Positions 14,755 to 22,256 of a stretch of 25,334 nucleotides of DNA are shown in pieces. Source of the DNA: a virus. The first letter of the stretch is position 1. Each line of letters opens with the position of its first letter. The stretch covers positions 1 through 25,334 of the IMG/VR virus record IMGVR_UViG_3300017752_000142; one strand, written 5' to 3'. The notes beneath the pieces are model-generated. The model made no database searches and was not told the origin of the DNA. It saw only the letters and a list, made by a program, of their open reading frames with translations. A program made the position numbers and the translations under genes.

Positions 14755-16761
14755 TTAAGCTGGTGTTACACATATTGTCATTCCTTCTTCTAAATTTTCA
14801 TTACCAGGTTCTGCTAAGAATCCATCTTCTATTGAGAAGTCAAAATTTTCTACTGCATCAACTGATATACTACCTTTATATACTCCACTTCCACTATCAG
14901 GATTTTCTGTTGCATCATATGAGAAGAATCTTTCATCATTTGATAGATCATTAGATTCTGTATATCGAGTTGTTAATGCAGCATCTGTATAGAAATCTTG
15001 ACCTCCAATTACCAATGGTGAAGGTTTAAATGGTGCATCCATTAAACTACCTGTATACACTTGTCCATTTACTAATCTATCAGCTCTAGACTGAATGTAT
15101 ACTACTTGAGTAGGTGTTACTTGACTCCAATTTACATCATCACAAAATGAATCACCATGATTAGTTGTTGTTATACGCAACTTATAAACCCCAGGTGTAG
15201 CAGTTGGAGTTGGTGTTGGTGTAGCTGCTGTAGGTGTTGGCGTTCCAGTAGGCGTAGGTGTTACAGGTGTAGCTGTTGGTGTAGGTGTTGGTGCCGTAGG
15301 AGTTGGAGTTGGTGTTTCCGTAAATCCAGGAGGCGTTACAGTTGGTGTTGGTGTAGGTGTTCCTGTTGGACTAGGTGTAGGTGTAGGTGTTATACTACCA
15401 TCACAAATTAAAGTTGAAATAAATTCTTGTGGTCCATTACCTTGACCATTTGTTGTCTCTAAATGTACAGTACCAGCACCAATAGGATAACTATTTGATC
15501 CTGAATAATCCCAGTTAGTACCATGATCAGATCCCATAACAGCAGAAGTAAATAATGTTGTTAAACTAGAATCAGTGTATATTGGTTGATTTGCTAAAAT
15601 ATTACCTCCAGTAGATTCAAGTACATAAATCGGATCATCACCAATTGAATAATCAGTTGATGTAGCTAAAATATAAACTGTTTTATTATATCCTCTATCA
15701 TAATCATTAGAACATGGAGGTGGATCACCTGTCCATCCAGTTGATGTTTCATTTAATGTAATCTCATAAATGTGATTAAATCCATCAAATGTAGCTGTTG
15801 GAGTAGGTGTTGGTGTACTTGTTGCCGTTGGTGTTGGAGTTGGTGTACCTGTAGCTGTAGGTGTTGGTGTATTTTGTGCTAAACATTCAGTACAATCTGT
15901 ATAAATAAAATCTATATCATTTGTAGATGTATCTAATGTTTCTTGAACAACCAACCAACAATCACCTAATAAACCATTTATACTAACTGCACTACCAGTA
16001 GCTAATGGAGTACCATAATTTCTTACAATTAAGTTTTGTGATATATCATCACATTTACTAACATTATAATATCTTAATTCTGTTGTTGGGGTAGGTGTTG
16101 CCGTAGGTGTTGCCGTAGGAGTACCTGTTGGTGTAGCCGTAGGTGTTGCCGTTGCAGTTGGAGTTGCTGTTGGTGTAGGAGTAAATCCTGGTTGTGTAAC
16201 TGTAGGTGTTGGTGTTACTGCTGTTGGAGTAGGTGTTGCAGTTGGTGTAGCAGTTGGTGTTGGAGTAGCAGTAGGTACAGGTGTAGCAGTAGGTGTAGGT
16301 GTTATACGTGGATAATCACAGTAATCATACGTACCTACTGTTTGTATATTAATGTTTCCTACCCAACCATATGCTCTATCATTAAATGCTTCTAACGTTG
16401 GTATAATATTGGTAATTTCAATATCATAACCTAATGATTGATTATCTGAGGCTGGACCCCATGTAAACCAACTTCCTACATCATATATTAAAGTCTCCAT
16501 TCTTGACATTACATCAATTGGAGATTCATTTGACAATTTAGGTACATCTAAACAATATAGTTCAAATGATAATTGTCTTAATCTTGTTTCTTGATCATAA
16601 CCAGGTGAAGACATAGGTCTTAAAAACACATACGGATATGCTATATTCTGAGATGATGCATCTAGATAATCTAAACTACCATGAGCAAAAGATGCTACAT
16701 ATAAATGTGCATCAGTTGCTTGTACGAATTGATTAACAATGTCTTTATAGGTTATGAACAT
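14755..16761 (-). CDS. Tail-terminator-like protein fused to long Pro-Thr modular extension, 668 aa
   Basis: Residues 1-150 form a compact domain ([75 protein letters not shown]), consistent with a tail terminator/completion protein: a helix plus sheet of about 150 residues next to an HK97-gp10-like gene. The other 518 residues are an extension with linkers at 153-226, 298-324 and 458-523. They separate a DCxxC module (229-296, ending DCTEC), a 'YTDSSLTT' module (327-453) and a C-terminal module with [11 protein letters not shown] (526-668). Terminators are normally small, so this fusion is unusual; it would place flexible display modules at the head-proximal end of the tail if the call is right. 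The start has a TAAATAAATAATACC leader. The terminator assignment is less certain than the modular layout. Confidence 0.65.
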   Translation of the reverse strand: MFITYKDIVNQFVQATDAHLYVASFAHGSLDYLDASSQNIAYPYVFLRPMSSPGYDQETRLRQLSFELYCLDVPKLSNESPIDVMSRMETLIYDVGSWFTWGPASDNQSLGYDIEITNIIPTLEAFNDRAYGWVGNINIQTVGTYDYCDYPRITPTPTATPVPTATPTPTATPTATPTPTAVTPTPTVTQPGFTPTPTATPTATATPTATPTGTPTATPTATPTPTTELRYYNVSKCDDISQNLIVRNYGTPLATGSAVSINGLLGDCWLVVQETLDTSTNDIDFIYTDCTECLAQNTPTPTATGTPTPTPTATSTPTPTPTATFDGFNHIYEITLNETSTGWTGDPPPCSNDYDRGYNKTVYILATSTDYSIGDDPIYVLESTGGNILANQPIYTDSSLTTLFTSAVMGSDHGTNWDYSGSNSYPIGAGTVHLETTNGQGNGPQEFISTLICDGSITPTPTPSPTGTPTPTPTVTPPGFTETPTPTPTAPTPTPTATPVTPTPTGTPTPTAATPTPTPTATPGVYKLRITTTNHGDSFCDDVNWSQVTPTQVVYIQSRADRLVNGQVYTGSLMDAPFKPSPLVIGGQDFYTDAALTTRYTESNDLSNDERFFSYDATENPDSGSGVYKGSISVDAVENFDFSIEDGFLAEPGNENLEEGMTICVTPA
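15193..15390 (-). repeat. Pro-Thr linker, 66 codons (668-aa protein, third)
   Basis: Second-longest linker; contains [12 protein letters not shown] and TAAT interruptions. Its antisense strand gives a Cys/Trp-rich spurious ORF. Confidence 0.8.
15790..15870 (-). repeat. Pro-Thr linker, 27 codons (668-aa protein, second)
   Basis: Follows the DCTEC module; pattern TPTPTATG then [10 protein letters not shown], with period-6 nucleotide structure. Confidence 0.75.
16084..16305 (-). repeat. Pro-Thr linker, 74 codons (668-aa protein, first)
   Basis: Longest linker in the window, joining the terminator-like domain to the displayed modules; has TQPGFTP and TATATP variants. Confidence 0.8.
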
Positions 16762-16765
16762 GGTA

Positions 16766-16942
16766 TTATTTATTTATTTCCACAGCCGCAGCCTCTTTTT
16801 TTTTTCCTGCTGCTTTAATCGGGGTCTTACCCGCCAATATTTCTGATACTTGTATTGCTGTAATATGATAACGAGCAGCAATTTGATTATTATTTAATCC
16901 TTGCTCATGTGCTTCCTTAACAGCTATATTATAATCCATCAT
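16766..16942 (-). CDS. Small HTH-like protein, 58 aa
   Basis: Too short for routine detection but well placed: it starts at ATG 16942 (or the adjacent in-frame ATG 16939), 5 nt after the membrane-protein stop, and stops 4 nt before the 668-aa gene. The sequence YNIAVKEAHEQGLNNNQIAA then RYHITAIQVSEILAGK looks like a helix-turn-helix (recognition helix near ITAIQVSEIL). It is followed by an Ala/Lys tail (AGKKKEAAAVEINK). The tail contains a run of ten A bases. It might be a small DNA-binding regulator or a DNA-packaging accessory. I found no frameshift product at the A run. Confidence 0.55.
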   Translation of the reverse strand: MMDYNIAVKEAHEQGLNNNQIAARYHITAIQVSEILAGKTPIKAAGKKKEAAAVEINK

Positions 16943-16947
16943 AATCT

Positions 16948-17223
16948 TTATTTTTTAGGTTTACGTCCTTTTCTTTTACCTGCTGCCTTAGGTATATCAT
17001 CGATTTGATCTGCTAATTCTTTAGCAGCTGCTTTTACATCTGATATTTCTTCTTTAACACGTTTTACTCTGTGTTTAATATCATCTTTAACTTGCGTTGC
17101 TTTAATTTCAAATGAATCAGGAATGAAATCCTTATCTTCGTCTTTGATTTTACCTTTGTGTAATGCAATAACATATACTGCTATTCCAATAATAATAACT
17201 GCTGATATAATATATAATAACAT
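16948..17223 (-). CDS. Small single-pass membrane protein with acidic and basic tail, 91 aa
   Basis: Residues 1-21 form one membrane helix (LLYIISAVIIIGIAVYVIAL). Then comes an acidic loop KDEDKDFIPDSFE with a D-x-D-x-D-F-I-P-D pattern reminiscent of Ca-binding thrombospondin-3-like loops, a long charged helix (KDDIKHRVKRVKEEISDVKA), and a Lys/Arg-rich C-terminus (GKRKGRKPKK). It has one transmembrane segment and no lytic motif, so holin or spanin roles are possible but unsupported. It begins 2 nt after the stop of the frameshifted chaperone product, in the middle of virion genes, so a structural or ejection-related role is also possible. I know of similar small proteins in marine phages but have no functional name for them. 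Confidence 0.65.
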   Translation of the reverse strand: MLLYIISAVIIIGIAVYVIALHKGKIKDEDKDFIPDSFEIKATQVKDDIKHRVKRVKEEISDVKAAAKELADQIDDIPKAAGKRKGRKPKK

Positions 17224-17225
17224 AA

Positions 17226-17516
17226 TTAAATAATTTTTCTACGTTGTGTTTGTTCTTTTAATGCTTTTTGTTCTTCTTTAATCCAATCACTATCAATTGA
17301 CATATAATTTAATACAAATGTAAAGTTTAAGTCAATGATACTTTTTTGCCCTGTGATATTGAGAATACCTGTGTTGGAGAGTTTATAAATTGTCGCAAAC
17401 CATCCCCAATGTTCACTAAATGACTTAGATTCTCTATCATTAGACTCGTCTTCATCATCGTCTCGTCGTTGGTTGAAGAGGGCAGAGTACTCGTCAAGTA
17501 CGCGCTTGCGCTGCCT
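17226..17516 (-). CDS. -1 frame extension of the tail assembly chaperone (T-type part, 96 aa)
   Basis: After a -1 slip at the U UUU UUA site, translation continues from AGG (17516-17514) to TAA (17228-17226). The extension begins RQRKRVLDEYSALFNQRR, has an acidic patch (DDDEDESNDRES), then FSEHWGWFATIYKLSNTG, then IDLNFTFVLNYMSIDSDW and a Lys/Glu/Gln-rich end. The WGW(F)xxIYxL helix and the NYMSIDxDW(I)KEE helix resemble the T-type domains fused by frameshifting to tail chaperones. No ATG, GTG or TTG occurs in this frame between the preceding stop (17573-17571) and ATG 17303, so nearly all of it is reachable only through frameshifting. The fusion would be 183 + 96 = 279 aa. Confidence 0.8.
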   Translation of the reverse strand, partial: RQRKRVLDEYSALFNQRRDDDEDESNDRESKSFSEHWGWFATIYKLSNTGILNITGQKSIIDLNFTFVLNYMSIDSDWIKEEQKALKEQTQRRKII

Positions 17517-18064
17517 AAAAAAAAACCCATGGCACCCAATGCATATTCTACAGGTAATTGTTTCATGTGTTCAGCTGCCTCAAATCTATTATCTGAACTA
17601 TACTGTTTTAATTTATAATGTTTAAAGATATTATCTACTTTTCTCTTATGTAGTAATACTTTATGTGCTTTCTTCCAAAAGAAATTATTGAATATATGTT
17701 TCTTAATTGGGCGATATAATATAGCAGTTATTTCATGTAGGTTTTCTATTGGATCCTGACATAAACGTTCTAAATCAGTAAATTCACCTAATGACATAGC
17801 ATTAATATTTGCAAACCCATATTCTATATCTTCGTATTTGAATATAGGATGAAATTCTTCTTTAATGTCTATTACCTTAGCTAAATCTTTGTATATAGTA
17901 GGTATTACACTTGTATCCCATTCTTTGATTTCATCAACACTTATATTACATAAAACAGAAATAATTGTAATTGTTTTTTCTAATTCAGTCAAGTGTTCTA
18001 GAGACGTTATCTGTTGATATTGCTCTATTGTAATAAAATCAGGTATTTCTACTGCTATCTTCAT
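17327..18064 (-). CDS. Tail assembly chaperone, zero-frame (G-type) product, 245 aa
   Basis: Tail assembly chaperones bind the tape measure during tail tube polymerisation and are commonly made as a short form and a frameshifted long form. The N-terminus (EIPDFITIEQYQQITSLEHL, ELEKTITIISVLCNISVDEI, then DTSVIPTIYKDLAKVI) has the plan of such chaperones in Bacteroidota phages: an 'IT/xxxxL' helix, a 'xIISxLxxIxxxxI' helix and a 'P...L' helix. Then follow a helical middle (YRPIKKHIFNNFFWKKAHKV) and EYALGAMGFF immediately before the slippery site at codons 181-183. Past that point zero frame stays open for 62 more codons, ending GKKVSLT. A second A6 run (17342-17347) near the end could let late ribosomes reach the same -1 frame. 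The gene lies next to terminase rather than beside the tape measure. Confidence 0.75.
   Translation of the reverse strand: MKIAVEIPDFITIEQYQQITSLEHLTELEKTITIISVLCNISVDEIKEWDTSVIPTIYKDLAKVIDIKEEFHPIFKYEDIEYGFANINAMSLGEFTDLERLCQDPIENLHEITAILYRPIKKHIFNNFFWKKAHKVLLHKRKVDNIFKHYKLKQYSSDNRFEAAEHMKQLPVEYALGAMGFFLGSASAYLTSTLPSSTNDETMMKTSLMIENLSHLVNIGDGLRQFINSPTQVFSISQGKKVSLT
17481..17522 (-). promoter_or_regulatory. Programmed -1 ribosomal frameshift signal
   Basis: In zero frame the codons are GGT TTT TTT TTA GGC. The heptamer T-TTT-TTA (17522-17516) has the X XXY YYZ form in the correct phase. It is followed by GC-rich DNA quite unlike its surroundings: GGCAG (17515-17511) can pair with CTGCC (17485-17481), enclosing GTACT (17501-17497) paired with AGTAC (17491-17487) over a 5-nt loop, and a possible GCG-CAAG-CGC hairpin. 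The outer stem starts with no spacer, so the inner stem or a rearranged fold may be the real stimulator. Confidence 0.8.
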
Positions 18065-18100
18065 TATCGATAAATATTTGATTAATTTTATTTCTATTTG

Positions 18101-19348
18101 TTATCCGAATGCTACGTTTAAATCTAAATTACCACCTTTACCAACGTATATGCCGCCGGATTTTAAATTTAATCTAGCCTCATTAGCCATTAATAAGGCA
18201 TCAACAGTATCATCGTGATGTCCAGTAGGGTGAGAGAATGACATTTTACCATTTGCTGAAATTTTATAAGTGTATAGTGATAATTCCTCATATAATTCAG
18301 GTGATAGATCTTTAGTTGGTAATTCAACATTCATTTGTTCAATATCCTCAATTAGTTTTCTAACCATTTGAGTTTTATTGTCTTGTGTTGTAGTCCAGGC
18401 TTGTACTTTTCTTACTTTAGGTTTAACTATATCATATAAACCTCTACCAACACCATTTACTTCGACATAACCTCCTTGTATATGGTATTTGCTAAGTGTT
18501 TGAACGACTCTTTCTGCCGCTTCGGTAATGCCGATACCATTAAATCTGTCCAAAGAGCATACTCTCCCTGATTCAGACATGACGCATACAACCGTATAAT
18601 CGGATTGTAAACCGACATCAATTCCAGCAAAACATCTGTCTCTTGTGGTTTCATAATTTCTTAGTACACAAACATTTTCTAAACCTCTAAATACATCACT
18701 AGATGCGTCTGTAAATTCAGCCCAATATTCTTGTCTAAAAATATCTCTAGGTAATGATCGTTCTTGTTCTTGTAAAAATCCATCATCAATATATGGTGAA
18801 TCAAATGATGTACCAGAGAAACTTATATATTGGTCATTATCATCGCTTGTACCACGTAAATACACGTTATAAAACCAGTTACGACCCTTAGGCGTACTAA
18901 TCATTAAACATTTTTTTCCAATAGCAGTTAACGTAGGAAATATAGCCTCGGTCATTGCATTTTCTTTTACGAATGCTGCCTCATCTACTATAATATAATT
19001 GAATGAAAACCCTCTAATTGAATCAGGTCGTTCAGCTGATAGGAATTGTATTGTAGAACCATTCATAAATTTGATTGTTAAATCAGCTTTATTCTTATGT
19101 TCTATTATTTTATGGGATGCATCAGCTAATTCTTGGAATACTTTTTTAGCTTGATTGTATATAGGAGATATCCATGCACCTTTTTGGTTTGGATTTTGTA
19201 ATAACCAGTATATTAATAAGTTTTGTCCTAATAATGATTTACCAAATTGTCTGCCTGTTACAACAACACCAAATTTGTGTTTACTATCCGCAAATCCATT
19301 TATTATTGGCTTCTGACCCTGATGTGGGGTAAATAAAGTTACCTGCAT
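18101..19348 (-). CDS. terL: Terminase large subunit (packaging ATPase-nuclease)
   Basis: Motor that pumps DNA into the prohead and cuts it. At 415 aa it is on the short side but has all the hallmarks. Walker A is TGRQFGKS (31-38), Walker B is YIIVDEAAF (118-126), and the coupling motif is MISTPKG (149-155). The RNase H-like nuclease carries AGIDVG (Asp244), YVEVNGVG (Glu296) and GHHDDTVDALLMA (Asp379, Asp380, Asp383). The start at 19348 places Walker A close to the N-terminus, as usual. It follows the terminase small subunit and a 66-aa gene on the same strand, with a 23-nt gap before its start. The 65-aa ORF inside it is a shadow. No intein or intron is evident. Confidence 0.95.
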   Translation of the reverse strand: MQVTLFTPHQGQKPIINGFADSKHKFGVVVTGRQFGKSLLGQNLLIYWLLQNPNQKGAWISPIYNQAKKVFQELADASHKIIEHKNKADLTIKFMNGSTIQFLSAERPDSIRGFSFNYIIVDEAAFVKENAMTEAIFPTLTAIGKKCLMISTPKGRNWFYNVYLRGTSDDNDQYISFSGTSFDSPYIDDGFLQEQERSLPRDIFRQEYWAEFTDASSDVFRGLENVCVLRNYETTRDRCFAGIDVGLQSDYTVVCVMSESGRVCSLDRFNGIGITEAAERVVQTLSKYHIQGGYVEVNGVGRGLYDIVKPKVRKVQAWTTTQDNKTQMVRKLIEDIEQMNVELPTKDLSPELYEELSLYTYKISANGKMSFSHPTGHHDDTVDALLMANEARLNLKSGGIYVGKGGNLDLNVAFG

Positions 19349-19371
19349 GCTCGCTTATTATATCGTTACAA

Positions 19372-19572
19372 CTAAACATTAATTTTTCTACCTGCATATT
19401 TTGCATTTCTTTCTAATTGACGTTTTTCCTTTAAGGCAATAATTTCATCTCTTACTATACAAGCCTTTTCATATAACTCATCTCCAACTAGTTCATCTAA
19501 TACTTCTTCCATTGCATCAATCAATGTACCATAGAAATATTCTTGTGCATCATTTAATTTTATTCCCCCCAT
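19372..19572 (-). CDS. 66-aa protein between terminase subunits (UVR-like helical hairpin)
   Basis: The product is acidic and helical, with ELYEKACIVRDEIIALKEKR (residues 32-51). This resembles the UVR helical-hairpin motif (YEKAAxLRDxIxxLK) known from UvrB/UvrC and from some regulators of proteolysis. The N-terminus (DAQEYFYGTLIDAMEEVLDE) is a second amphipathic helix. It overlaps the terminase small subunit stop by 13 nt and precedes the large subunit by 23 nt, so a packaging-related adaptor role is plausible. I do not recognise an established phage family. Confidence 0.58.
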   Translation of the reverse strand: MGGIKLNDAQEYFYGTLIDAMEEVLDELVGDELYEKACIVRDEIIALKEKRQLERNAKYAGRKINV

Positions 19573-19931
19573 TGTAAGTTAACATTTTCTACTTTAACAT
19601 CTACTTGTGAACGTTCAATTTCTGCACCTGATATTTTAGCCTGGTATTTAATAGCATCTAATTCAGTACGTCTATCATTTTCTTGTATTGCTCTAGCCTT
19701 TAGATTTTCTAATTCAACCATAGCTTTATCAACATGACCTTTAATAGTATCATCTATTAATTCACCTACTTTAGCCATTGCTTTCTTCCACATACGATTA
19801 GCCTTAGTATGCCCAATACCTTTACGTTCAGTATACCATTGTGTAAATTGTGTCCAACCTGCTTTGTGTTGTAAAATGTATTCAACACATTGGTTTAGAT
19901 CATCTATCATTTCTGCATCTGTTTCTCTCAT
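19560..19931 (-). CDS. Terminase small subunit (probable)
   Basis: The small subunit binds the packaging site and loads the large subunit. The 123-aa protein has an N-terminal helical region with HKAGWTQFTQWYTERKG and IGHTKANRMWKKAMAKV, which fits a DNA-binding HTH. Next is a helix LENLKARAIQENDRRTELDA, and then AKISGAEIERSQVDVKVENV and NLQWGE. The ending 'V-D-V-K...N-x-x-W' is a beta segment I associate with small terminases. It sits two genes upstream of the large subunit on the same strand. Without a search the family is inferred from motifs and neighbours. Confidence 0.72.
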   Translation of the reverse strand: MRETDAEMIDDLNQCVEYILQHKAGWTQFTQWYTERKGIGHTKANRMWKKAMAKVGELIDDTIKGHVDKAMVELENLKARAIQENDRRTELDAIKYQAKISGAEIERSQVDVKVENVNLQWGE

Positions 19932-19961
19932 TTAATGTCTATGTTTTACGATAAGTATTAG

Positions 19962-22256
19962 TTAATTAAATGTCTTAAATAACAGCGATCTAGGTATTTT
20001 CCAGGTCCAATTCGTATTATCTTCTAACCCTCCGGATAAAGTTACATATTCTCCTTCTAATATCCAACCAGTAATAAAGAACAACGCGTATGGTATTTTA
20101 TTAGAAATTAATGGTTTATATGCAACATCAATAATGTTTAGATCCTTATCTAATTTAACCAGATAGTGATTATAACTCCTTTGCTCATACAATTTAGTAT
20201 GAACCATATACATATATACACCTTCATCCTCAAACCAAATAGGAGCCGTTGATCCACCTACTTTACACGCGGCAGTAAAATACAATTCATTTTGTGGGAA
20301 CTTATTATTGAATTGATTATCAACATCTATTATTTTTTCGAATTCCCAATCACCGGTGTGTTTGTATACTTTATAGTTGGGGCTGGTATTATATATGAAG
20401 TGTAATTCATCGTTATGTACGAACGGTAATAGATTTTTATACCATGTTACCTCCTTACCGGCCATGAATTCCATTTTATTAGGTTCGTCAAATTCTAATT
20501 GTTTAACTACCTTATATTTCTCATCTAGAATAGCCGTTGTTGTATTCCAATCTTTGTCAATATATGAAGCAAAATGATATGGTTTGTTTTTATATACTAC
20601 TGTTCTATAATCTTCCCATTTGCTTAATTCATCGTGTTTAATATTGCGAGTTTTCACGTCTTTCAACGTTAAATCTGCGTTGAAACTAAACTCATATAGA
20701 CTACGACAATCACCTAATTCTTTCATGAATTTAGTGCGGTCTGTAAGCTCATCTAATCTGGCAATACCTTTATATCCGTTACCATTTTTCCATAATGATA
20801 AATTATGTGAGCAATATTCTGTTTTATATGTCTTTAATTCTTGTCTTGGTGTTTCATCTCGCCAACTGCCTTCAAATAAATGTGTTATATAAATTGATTT
20901 ATCTGTGTCTTTACCACTAAATACATCATGTTTAATAGCCCCACTATGACTTTGATTACTACCTACTCTGTTTATTGATAATAATTGTGATCTACCATGT
21001 TGTATATCTGTAGTATAATCGTGGTAAATGCCGAAATGAGCTGTAACGTGTTTTGTAAATCTACCTGGCCCTGTATTTTGTAGTACTCCACCTACTGGAT
21101 TATTAATTATATCATCTATAATTCTATTTAATGGTTCTGCTTTAGGTGCTGCTGCTATAAAATAATTTGCTACACTAACCATATTATCATCAGTGTTAAC
21201 TCCTATGCCTTTAAAGAATTCATTATCTTTAGGTAAACATGCTTCTAATCCTGCTATAAATGTTTGACCATGTATCCAATTATCTAATGGTTGATTACAA
21301 AATGTATCAGCATCTACGTATACACCTCCATTTTCCCACAGATAACAATATCTAAAGAAATCAGTACGTTCACCTTTAGTTTTTAGGTTTTTATAAGCCG
21401 CATTATAAATTGATCTAGCAAACCAATTATTTACAGCATTGTCATCAAAATAAATTAAATCCCAATCAGGATTGTGTTTTTCAAAACTATCAATCATGTA
21501 TTGATTTACATCTAATATATCTTTAGTTGTGTAAATTATTCTACGTGGTATATGATTGAATATTGTTTTGGCTTGAACATAATCCCAGAATTTTTTATTG
21601 CCTATGGCTTCCATCTCTTGTAGTTTACCTGGGTATTCTACATGTAAAATGTCTTTACCATCATATGTGTATTTTGTTCTAGCAAAGTCATGCTTCATTA
21701 TTTTTAGATCTCCATGTTGACCTAATTCAAAATCTGCCTCTATATTATTGCCTAATACTTCATTTACAGATTTACCCATTAATGCAGGACCAGTATAATC
21801 TAAGTAAAACATTTCTTGTTTGCTTTGACAATTATTAACTATCCTATTAATCGCTTCTTTTAAGAATGGATGCTTGATAGACGCAGCAATAAATGCATTA
21901 CCCAACCATTTCATAGCCATTGGGTCATCCCTCGTGATGATAAAATTATCTGTGGCCTCAATTAGATCATCTAAGGGCGTCTCACATATTGTATCTGCGT
22001 CTATATAAACACCTCCTTGTACATAAAGTACACACAACCTGAACAAATCGGCTTTGAATGCTCCTGGAACTAACGAATGGTATGATGTTAGTACTTCAGG
22101 ACCGAAATGTTCCTTTATAAATTTTACTCTATCATGTTTATCAAAAAATGTATACTCGTAATCAGGATTTTTAGTTTGCCATGATAAGCATGCTTTAGAC
22201 ATACCATGAGGCAAATCATGAGTTTCAAATGTTTGATATATTTTCTTTGGTATCAT
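19962..22256 (-). CDS. Double DXD-glycosyltransferase with C-terminal propeller-like domain, 764 aa
   Basis: Two complete sugar-transferase domains of the OCH1/Gly_transf_sug type lie in tandem. The first (1-220) opens MIPKKIYQTFETHDLP, has LVPGAFKADLFRLCVLYVQG then GGVYIDADT with DAD at 86-88. The second (235-465) opens IPRRIIYTTKDI, has KGERTDFFRYCYLWENGGVY and VDADTF with DAD at 315-317, and ends THLFEGSW. Residues about 475-764 look like a beta-propeller of the kind fused to glycosyltransferases or related to GH130 enzymes (YCSHNLSLWK, TAPIWFEDEG, VYMYMVHTKL, GWILEGEYVTLSGGLEDNTN). I chose ATG 22256: it overlaps the upstream stop by 4 nt (ATGA) and begins with the family's own start, MIPKKI. 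A longer start at 22283 adds nine residues unlike the family. No signal peptide or membrane helix, so it is probably cytoplasmic. Confidence 0.85.
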   Translation of the reverse strand: MIPKKIYQTFETHDLPHGMSKACLSWQTKNPDYEYTFFDKHDRVKFIKEHFGPEVLTSYHSLVPGAFKADLFRLCVLYVQGGVYIDADTICETPLDDLIEATDNFIITRDDPMAMKWLGNAFIAASIKHPFLKEAINRIVNNCQSKQEMFYLDYTGPALMGKSVNEVLGNNIEADFELGQHGDLKIMKHDFARTKYTYDGKDILHVEYPGKLQEMEAIGNKKFWDYVQAKTIFNHIPRRIIYTTKDILDVNQYMIDSFEKHNPDWDLIYFDDNAVNNWFARSIYNAAYKNLKTKGERTDFFRYCYLWENGGVYVDADTFCNQPLDNWIHGQTFIAGLEACLPKDNEFFKGIGVNTDDNMVSVANYFIAAAPKAEPLNRIIDDIINNPVGGVLQNTGPGRFTKHVTAHFGIYHDYTTDIQHGRSQLLSINRVGSNQSHSGAIKHDVFSGKDTDKSIYITHLFEGSWRDETPRQELKTYKTEYCSHNLSLWKNGNGYKGIARLDELTDRTKFMKELGDCRSLYEFSFNADLTLKDVKTRNIKHDELSKWEDYRTVVYKNKPYHFASYIDKDWNTTTAILDEKYKVVKQLEFDEPNKMEFMAGKEVTWYKNLLPFVHNDELHFIYNTSPNYKVYKHTGDWEFEKIIDVDNQFNNKFPQNELYFTAACKVGGSTAPIWFEDEGVYMYMVHTKLYEQRSYNHYLVKLDKDLNIIDVAYKPLISNKIPYALFFITGWILEGEYVTLSGGLEDNTNWTWKIPRSLLFKTFN

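Noticed and set aside
14245-14793. 182-aa plus-strand ORF opposite the HK97-gp10-like gene
   Set aside because: Antisense shadow of a well-supported gene; no promoter or leader.
7698-16305. Repeat arrays considered as CRISPR or a diversity-generating retroelement template
   Set aside because: Units are 6 bp, coding and in frame, with no spacers, no cas genes, no reverse transcriptase and no template/variable repeat pair.
15157-16395. Plus-strand Cys/Trp-rich ORFs opposite the Pro-Thr linkers
   Set aside because: Their composition is simply the antisense of ACN/CCN repeats; no start context or neighbours support them.
16796-16805. Run of ten A bases (minus strand) near the end of the small HTH-like gene, a possible frameshift site
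   Set aside because: Both alternative frames after the run stop within a few codons and do not join the next gene, so no meaningful fusion is produced.
17226-17303. Independent 25-aa gene MSIDSDWIKEEQK...
   Set aside because: It is the tail end of the much longer -1 frame joined to the chaperone by frameshifting, so a separate gene is not needed.
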